Shown: one piece after another, positions 59,359-64,000 of the stretch
Numbering within the stretch: the stretch's first letter is position 1
How the letters are laid out: each line of letters starts with the position of its first letter
Translations under genes and position numbers: made by a program
Notes under the pieces: generated by a model
Databases searched by the model: none
What the model was told of the DNA's origin: nothing
What the model saw: only the letters and a program-made list of their open reading frames with translations
NCBI RefSeq assembly: GCF_028435365.1
Contig: NZ_JAGTJJ010000014.1
Location: 62,001-126,000 of the forward strand
Source of the DNA: Polyangium jinanense
GTDB lineage: Bacteria; Myxococcota; Polyangia; Polyangiales; Polyangiaceae
DNA: 64,000 nt
Direction: 5' to 3'

Positions 59359-59686
59359 CCGGGGCGCTGCCCCGGACCCCGCGGGGGCTGTCCGCCCCTC
59401 GACCCGGACCAGGGCAAGCCCTGGACCTCAGGTGGAAAAACTGCGCTCCGCGCAGTTTTTCCAGCAGGCCGGTGGCAAGACCACGAGGGTCGTCTCACGC
59501 GGCGACGGGCGTTGCCCATCGAGCCGTCAGCGTCGCTGCCTTGGCTGGCAAGGTCGTCGCCTGTCTTGCCACTGGCTGTTCGATGAACTGCGCATCGCGC
59601 AGTTCATCGACCCCGAGTCCAGCGCTTGCGCTGGTCCGGGTCCAGGGGTGGACAACCCCTGGTCGGGGTCCGGGGTGAAACCCCGG
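59359..59686. repeat. Composite hairpin element, copy C
   Basis: Left end CCGGGGCGCTGCCCCGG (59359-59375), GGGGGCTGTCCGCCCC, CCAGGGCAAGCCCTGG and a 13-bp stem GGAAAAACTGCGC (59434-59462); core starts GTGGCAAGACCACGAGG; right end (59582-59686) is almost identical to copies A and B. It lies between convergent stops at 59346 and 59710. Confidence 0.85.
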
Positions 59687-59709
59687 CGCGGCGCGGCGCG
59701 ACGCTCCTC

Positions 59710-60324
59710 TCAGCTCTCGGCTGCCTTTGCGCGGATCGCGGTGAGCACCTCGTCGGCGCGCTGGAGTGTTTCCTCCATCGTGCCGCTCGTGTCGATGACG
59801 TAGTCGGCGACCTTCACCTTCTCTGCGACTGGCATTTGCGCGCGGATTCGCGCGCGGGCGGCCTTCTCGTCGACTCCGTCGCGCTCCATCGTGCGCTTGA
59901 CTTGCAGCTCTTCGGGTGCGGTCACCACGACGAGTGGGCGAAATGCGTCTTGCATGCCGTTTTCCACGAGCAGCGTCGCTTCGTAACATGCGAGGGGCTC
60001 GCCGCGCTCCGCGAGCTCTTGCGCGAGCATCATCGTCCGCGCCCCGATGCGCGGGTGCAGGATCCGGTTCAGCGCGCGGCGCTTCTCCTCGTCGCCGAAC
60101 ACGATCACTCCGAGCTTGCCTCGATCGAGCGTGCCATCGGCCCGAAGCACGCCTTCGCCGAAGAGCTTTACGATTTCTGTGAGCCCGCTCGTCCCCGGTG
60201 CGACGGCCTGACGCGCCACCACGTCCGCGTCGATCACCTGCACGCCTTGCTCGCGGAAGCGTGCTGCGACCGTGCTCTTGCCGCACGCGATTCCGCCCGT
60301 CAGGCCGAAAAATACGAAGGGCAT
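59710..60324 (-). CDS. coaE: Dephospho-CoA kinase
   Basis: The 204-residue enzyme starts MPFVFFGLTGGIACGKSTVA with the P-loop GGIACGKST, and has VIDADVVARQAVAPGT, GTLDRGKLGVIVFGDEEKRRALNRILHPRI, LACYEATLLVENGM, VVVTAPEELQVKRTMERDG and ADYVIDTSGTMEETL (in pieces). It phosphorylates dephospho-CoA in the last step of CoA synthesis. It follows the Nudix gene directly (the ATG lies two bases past that stop) with GAGG upstream, forming a cofactor operon with pncB and pncA. Clear family assignment. Confidence 0.95.
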   Translation of the reverse strand: MPFVFFGLTGGIACGKSTVAARFREQGVQVIDADVVARQAVAPGTSGLTEIVKLFGEGVLRADGTLDRGKLGVIVFGDEEKRRALNRILHPRIGARTMMLAQELAERGEPLACYEATLLVENGMQDAFRPLVVVTAPEELQVKRTMERDGVDEKAARARIRAQMPVAEKVKVADYVIDTSGTMEETLQRADEVLTAIRAKAAES

Positions 60325-60325
60325 T

Positions 60326-60895
60326 TCATCCTCGCGAGAGCGCGGTCTCGACCGCTCGCTGCGCCTCTTCTCCCGACATGGGTTGACCAAAGAGCATCGG
60401 CCCCAGCATGTCCGAGCTTGCCTCGAGCCGCGCGATTGCCCGCGCCAGCATCTCGTCGTGATCGAATGCGAGCGGGCCTGCCTCCTCGCCGTCGGCCGTG
60501 AGCTTCACACGACCTCGCTCGTCCAGACCGATCGAGAAGAACTTCGCCGCGCGCGCGTCGTCGCCGCCCTTCGCCTCGCCGCGCCGGTCGGCGGGGAGAA
60601 TCGCGACGTGCGCGACGCTCACGACCCAGCCGCGTGGATCACGGCCCGGCCGCGAGAACACGCCGAGTTCGACCATAGGCAAATCTTGAATGCCCGTCTC
60701 CTCCAAAAGCTCGCGCGCTGCGCTCTCGCGCACCGTCTCCGAGGGCTCGCAGAATCCGCCGGGGATGGCCCATCGCCCTGCGAATGGATCCTTGCCGCGC
60801 TGGATGAGCAGCACGGAGACGCGACCTTCGTCATCGAGCGAGAACGTGACGACGTCCGCCGTCAAGCTCGGCTTCGGGTACTCCTTGTCGCTCAC
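60326..60895 (-). CDS. Nudix hydrolase, ADP-ribose pyrophosphatase-like
   Basis: The 189-residue protein has the Nudix box GGFCEPSETVRESAARELLEETG (GX5EX7REUXEEXGU) near residue 50, after YPKPSLTADVVTFSLD and LLIQRGKDPFAGRWAIP, and PGRDPRGWVVSVAHVAIL after it. This is the pattern of ADP-ribose pyrophosphatases and of the Nudix half of NrtR regulators; the C-terminal HTH of NrtR is missing, so an enzyme is likelier. In an NAD salvage operon it could break down ADP-ribose or NAD(H). GTG at 60895 overlaps the pncA stop (GTGA). Confidence 0.88.
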   Translation of the reverse strand: MSDKEYPKPSLTADVVTFSLDDEGRVSVLLIQRGKDPFAGRWAIPGGFCEPSETVRESAARELLEETGIQDLPMVELGVFSRPGRDPRGWVVSVAHVAILPADRRGEAKGGDDARAAKFFSIGLDERGRVKLTADGEEAGPLAFDHDEMLARAIARLEASSDMLGPMLFGQPMSGEEAQRAVETALSRG

Positions 60896-61542
60896 CGCAT
60901 CACCTGGGACGACGTGGCGAGTTTCACGCCGGCGTTCGTCATTTCGTCGAGTGCTCGCGCGACGCCATCCGGCGTGATGCCCGCGCTCGCATCGGTCACC
61001 AGCGTCGTCGCATATCCACGCTCCGCGAGCCCGAGCGCCGCGGCGCGCACGCAGTAGTCCGTGGCCACGCCGAAGACGACGAACGAGAGCGGCTCGTCGT
61101 ACCGAGCGGCGAGCGCCTTCACGAATGGATCCGCGAGCGGATTCACGAAGAGGCTGTAGACCTCCTTCTCGAAGTACACGCCCTGCGTGTCGCCGCGGAC
61201 GACCTCGTCCACGATCGGCGCGATCGGCGCGTCTGCGACGTTCGGCACGAACCGGAAGTGCGGCGGCAGCGTGCCGTCGACCTTCAGCCAGCCCGGCGTG
61301 CCCTTCACGCAATGATCCGGGAAGTTCGGCTTCTCCCCGTTCGGACCCGTGCCGCTGGTGGAGGCGAACTCCCACGCATCCCAGGCGTGCGAGTCGACCG
61401 ATCCGAGGATCGGGATGTGATGGGCGACCGCGTACGCGACGAGCTTGCGCATCGCGTCGGTCGGCGATCCCTTCACGTAAAGTGAGCCGCTCGGCTCGCA
61501 GAAATCGTTCTGCACATCCACGTCGACGAAGATCGTCCGCAT
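60892..61542 (-). CDS. pncA: Nicotinamidase (isochorismatase family)
   Basis: The 216-residue enzyme begins MRTIFVDVDVQNDF with catalytic Asp 9, has metal-binding Asp 50/His 52 (SVDSHAWD) and His 77 (PDHC), Lys 126 (FEKEVYS) and the nucleophile Cys 164 (GVATDYCVRAAAL). These are the full set of nicotinamidase residues. It deamidates nicotinamide to nicotinate, the substrate of PncB. GGAGGGAAGG upstream gives a strong ribosome site. It is 12 bases downstream of pncB, in one salvage operon. Confidence 0.93.
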   Translation of the reverse strand: MRTIFVDVDVQNDFCEPSGSLYVKGSPTDAMRKLVAYAVAHHIPILGSVDSHAWDAWEFASTSGTGPNGEKPNFPDHCVKGTPGWLKVDGTLPPHFRFVPNVADAPIAPIVDEVVRGDTQGVYFEKEVYSLFVNPLADPFVKALAARYDEPLSFVVFGVATDYCVRAAALGLAERGYATTLVTDASAGITPDGVARALDEMTNAGVKLATSSQVMR

Positions 61543-61554
61543 GATCCTTCCCTC

Positions 61555-62940
61555 CTACGTCGCGGCCCCCACGACCCGGGCGCGTACATCTTCCACGAGC
61601 TCGAGCAGACGCGTGGAAGGCACGGCACGATACGGCTCGTCCGTGCGCTCCGTGGGCGGCGGCGCCTCGTCGAGCACGTGGAGCGCCTCCGGCAAACGCG
61701 CTAGCTCCCGCGCGACCCGCGCACGCACCACGTCGAGCCCCTCGGCCGGCTCGGTGCGCGCTCCGTTCTTCATGCGCGGCACGAGCAGCGCCTCGGGCTG
61801 GCCTTCACCAAGCCTGCGCGGATCCTCGTCCGCGAGCGCGATCACGTCACGCGCGAGCACGCCCGCGCCGTCGACGAAGCGGTAGACCTGGTGCGGCCCG
61901 GGGAACGTGGCCTTGCCCTCGGAGAACTTGCAGATCGGGATGACCTTCCCGTCCTGTTCGATCTCGACGAGCTTGTAGACGCCGCCGAGCGCGGGCGAGT
62001 CGATGCTCGCCACGAGATCCGTGCCCACGCCGTACAGATCGATCGGCGCGCCCGCGCGGCGCAGCGCTTCGATCTTGTATTCGTTGAGATCCCCCGACGC
62101 GACGATCTTCGCCGACGTACACCCGGCCGCGTCGAGGATGGGACGCACCGCGCGCGAGAGCGCGAGCAGATCGCCCGAGTCGAGCCGCACGCCCTTCAGC
62201 TTGTCCTTGGCGATGCGCGCCGCGCGCTCGGCTCCGCGAAGCGTGTCGTACGTGTCGATGAGCAGGATCGACGCGTTCGGGAACGTCGCGACGTAGTTCT
62301 CGAACGCCTCCTCCTCCGTCGCGTGCGCCATCGTCCAGATGTGCGCGGCCGTGCCCATGACGGGGATGCCGAAGCGCTTGCCCGCCTCCACGTTCGACGT
62401 GCCCACGAACCCCGCGGCGTACGCGCTGAGTGCCGCGTCGATGGCCGCCTCCGGGTGCGTGCGCCGCGTGCCGAACTCGATCACACCCGCGCTGCCCGCC
62501 GCGCGCACCACGCGCGCCGCCTTGGACCCGATCATCGTCGCGTGGTTCACCACCGAGAGCAGGAACGTCTCGACGATCTGCGCCTCGATGATCGGCGCCG
62601 AGATCCGCACGAGCGGCTCGTTCGCGAACACCACCGTGCCCTCACGGACGGCCGAGACGTCGCCGCGGAACCGGAAGCGCCGGAGGTACTCGACGAACGG
62701 CTCCGTCATCGCATCGCGCAGCGCCGGGAGATCCCGCAGGTAGCGGATCTCGTCCTCGGTGAAGGAGAGGTTCTCGAGGTAACCGAGCAGCCGCTCGATC
62801 CCCATGGCGAGGAGGTATCGACGCCTGCGCGGCAAGCGGCGCACGAACATCTCGCACGTCGCACGCCTGTCTTGCATGCCGCGGTGGAAGTACCCCGCGG
62901 CCATCGTCAACTGGTAGAGGTCGGTGCGCAGCGCGTCCAC
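61555..62940 (-). CDS. pncB: Nicotinate phosphoribosyltransferase
   Basis: The 461-residue enzyme starts with TDLYQLTMAAGYF, contains [121 protein letters not shown] and YGVGTDLVAS (in pieces), all typical of PncB. It makes nicotinate mononucleotide from nicotinate and PRPP in the Preiss-Handler route to NAD. GTG start. The stop of the antiporter gene is 31 bases upstream in the same direction, so the two could be cotranscribed. Confidence 0.95.
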   Translation of the reverse strand: MDALRTDLYQLTMAAGYFHRGMQDRRATCEMFVRRLPRRRRYLLAMGIERLLGYLENLSFTEDEIRYLRDLPALRDAMTEPFVEYLRRFRFRGDVSAVREGTVVFANEPLVRISAPIIEAQIVETFLLSVVNHATMIGSKAARVVRAAGSAGVIEFGTRRTHPEAAIDAALSAYAAGFVGTSNVEAGKRFGIPVMGTAAHIWTMAHATEEEAFENYVATFPNASILLIDTYDTLRGAERAARIAKDKLKGVRLDSGDLLALSRAVRPILDAAGCTSAKIVASGDLNEYKIEALRRAGAPIDLYGVGTDLVASIDSPALGGVYKLVEIEQDGKVIPICKFSEGKATFPGPHQVYRFVDGAGVLARDVIALADEDPRRLGEGQPEALLVPRMKNGARTEPAEGLDVVRARVARELARLPEALHVLDEAPPPTERTDEPYRAVPSTRLLELVEDVRARVVGAAT

Positions 62941-62971
62941 AGATCGTTGTTACGAGCACCGCACCGCTAGG

Positions 62972-64000
62972 TCAATGCGCGTCGGGGATCGGTGGCTTCG
63001 GCGCCTTCGCGGCCCGCCGGGAGAGGCTCCACTTGAGCGCGGGCGGCGTGACCATCGTGGTGACGATGACCATCGCCACGACGGCCGAGAAGACCGCGCC
63101 GTCGATCACGGGCTTGCCGCCCACGGTGAGCGACTGGCCGATGCTCGCGAAGATGAGCCCGACCTCGCCACGCGGGATCATGCCGATCCCGATGCTCAGC
63201 CGATCGACCCCCTTGCCCACACCGAGCGAGCACGCCTGCTTGCCGACGATCGCCGCGACCGTGAGCGCCGCCGCGAGCAGCGGCACGCCCGGCTGCGCGA
63301 AGGCGCCGAGGTTCGTGCGCATGCCCATGAGCACGAAGAAGATCGGCACGAGGAACGACGAGATCGGCTGAAGGAGGTGTTCGAGGGTCGACTCTCCGCG
63401 CGTGGTGAAATCGCGGAAGTGCATGTCCTCGAGCACGAGGCCCGCGGCGAACGCGCCCACGATCGGGGCGAGGCCGAGGAGGCCCGCGATCCACGCGAAG
63501 AGGAAGCAGAACGCGAGCCCGAGGGCGAGCAAGACGCCGCGGGCGCGCAGGCGTGAGGCGATGGGGAAGAGGCGCCGCGAGAGCTTCGCGCCGATCACGA
63601 GCGAGCCGACGAGGAACACGAGGGCCTTGCCGAAGACGATCCCGATCTCGCCGTAGCTCATCGAGCCGCCGCGATCGGCCGCGCCGAGGATGCCCGTGAC
63701 GACCGCGAGGATCACGAGCCCGAGCACGTCGTCGATGACGGCCGCGCCGAGGATGATGCGCGCCTCCGGGCTCTGCGATTCTTTCAGATCCTGCAGCACG
63801 CGCGCGGTGATGCCGACGCTCGTCGCGGTGAGCGTGGCGCCGAGGAAGGCGTGCACGTACGGACTCGCGCCGGGCAGGATCCACGCGCCGAAAAGCCAGC
63901 CGAGCGCGAAGGGCGCAACGACGCCGAGCGTGGCCACGAAGAAGCTCGTGACGCCCACCTCGAGCATCTGCGCGACCGTCGATTCGAGCCCGACCTCGAA
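62972..64000 (-). CDS. CPA2-type cation/proton antiporter, C-terminal part (runs off right edge)
   Basis: The frame is open from the right edge (FEVGLESTVAQMLEVG) to a stop at 62972, giving 342 residues. It has about nine hydrophobic segments with KefB/NhaS-type motifs: FLGATLTATSVGITARVLQDL, EARIILGAAVIDDVLGLVILA with the transporting Asp-Asp pair, GLLGLAPIVGAFAAGLVLE, ISSFLVPIFFVLMGMRTNL and IGIGMIPRGEVGLIFASIG (in pieces). The usual start of about 30-60 residues is missing. No TrkA-type nucleotide-binding tail is present. An inner-membrane Na+ or K+/H+ antiporter is likely. It lies upstream of the NAD salvage genes. Confidence 0.92.
   Translation of the reverse strand, partial: FEVGLESTVAQMLEVGVTSFFVATLGVVAPFALGWLFGAWILPGASPYVHAFLGATLTATSVGITARVLQDLKESQSPEARIILGAAVIDDVLGLVILAVVTGILGAADRGGSMSYGEIGIVFGKALVFLVGSLVIGAKLSRRLFPIASRLRARGVLLALGLAFCFLFAWIAGLLGLAPIVGAFAAGLVLEDMHFRDFTTRGESTLEHLLQPISSFLVPIFFVLMGMRTNLGAFAQPGVPLLAAALTVAAIVGKQACSLGVGKGVDRLSIGIGMIPRGEVGLIFASIGQSLTVGGKPVIDGAVFSAVVAMVIVTTMVTPPALKWSLSRRAAKAPKPPIPDAH

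Noticed and set aside
1..64000. tRNA, rRNA or riboswitch genes
   Set aside because: No T-loop-like GTTCGAATC with a matching acceptor arm, no rRNA signature and no recognisable riboswitch core were found by eye; a tRNAscan/Rfam run would be needed to be certain.

Overview
The window is very G+C-rich and densely packed with genes. It carries eukaryote-like Ser/Thr kinases with PEGA and zinc-ribbon parts, an elaborate chemosensory operon, many Cys-rich or kelch-like lipoproteins, a FIST sensor, a PATAN-type response regulator and a dynamin-like GTPase. This mix points to a myxobacterium, most likely of the Polyangiales (Sorangium/Polyangium side); that placement is inferred from gene content, since no rRNA or tRNA gene was seen.

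Left part (1-13.7 kb): the N-terminus of a type VI secretion ATPase (ClpV/TssH) runs off the left edge, followed by a lipoprotein and exonuclease III. A nine-gene chemosensory operon is then read right to left from 13701 to 2304: FIST sensor, soluble MCP, CheW, CheR-TPR, CheW, CheA-REC, REC-REC-CheB, a Ser/Thr kinase fused to a degenerate receiver, and an unknown protein. Most of its core genes overlap by 1-14 bases. 

Middle (14-31.5 kb): a PEGA-domain kinase with a coupled TPR/PEGA membrane protein, a LivJ-like binding lipoprotein, a TPR/dynamin-like GTPase with a GT-C-like membrane protein, a PQQ/WD-type propeller protein, RlpA, an Fe-S protein, two lipoproteins (one M16-like without the zinc motif) and a sigma-region-4 protein with an acidic tail. 

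31.7-48 kb: a MerR regulator with an operator inside its own promoter spacer; an operon of an alpha/beta-hydrolase lacking its nucleophile, a DppC permease fused to its substrate-binding protein, and DppB; a PATAN response regulator and zinc-ribbon kinase; an SPFH/SHOCT protein; a NikR homologue that has lost most nickel ligands with a coupled SDR; ArgS with a SPOR protein.

Right part (48-64 kb): PabB carrying a 47-codon in-frame palindromic insertion, lipoproteins, a sugar-nucleotidyltransferase, DUF72, an LptE-like lipoprotein with an RNase-H-like exonuclease, an AraC regulator with a methyltransferase, a J-domain protein, an NAD/CoA cofactor operon (PncB, PncA, Nudix, CoaE), and a cation/proton antiporter cut by the right edge.

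Non-coding structure is unusually rich. Three full copies and one half copy of a composite-hairpin element with about 110-bp inverted ends lie just past stop codons (25.3, 30.6, 54.4 and 59.4 kb). There is a run of five consecutive hairpins at 53.5 kb and a seven-unit 43-bp minisatellite at 56.7 kb. With the insertion inside pabB, these suggest an active palindromic-repeat ecology in this genome. The strongest candidates for something new are the pabB insertion, the hairpin element family, the permease-binding-protein fusion and the kinase-pseudoreceiver at the end of the chemosensory operon.
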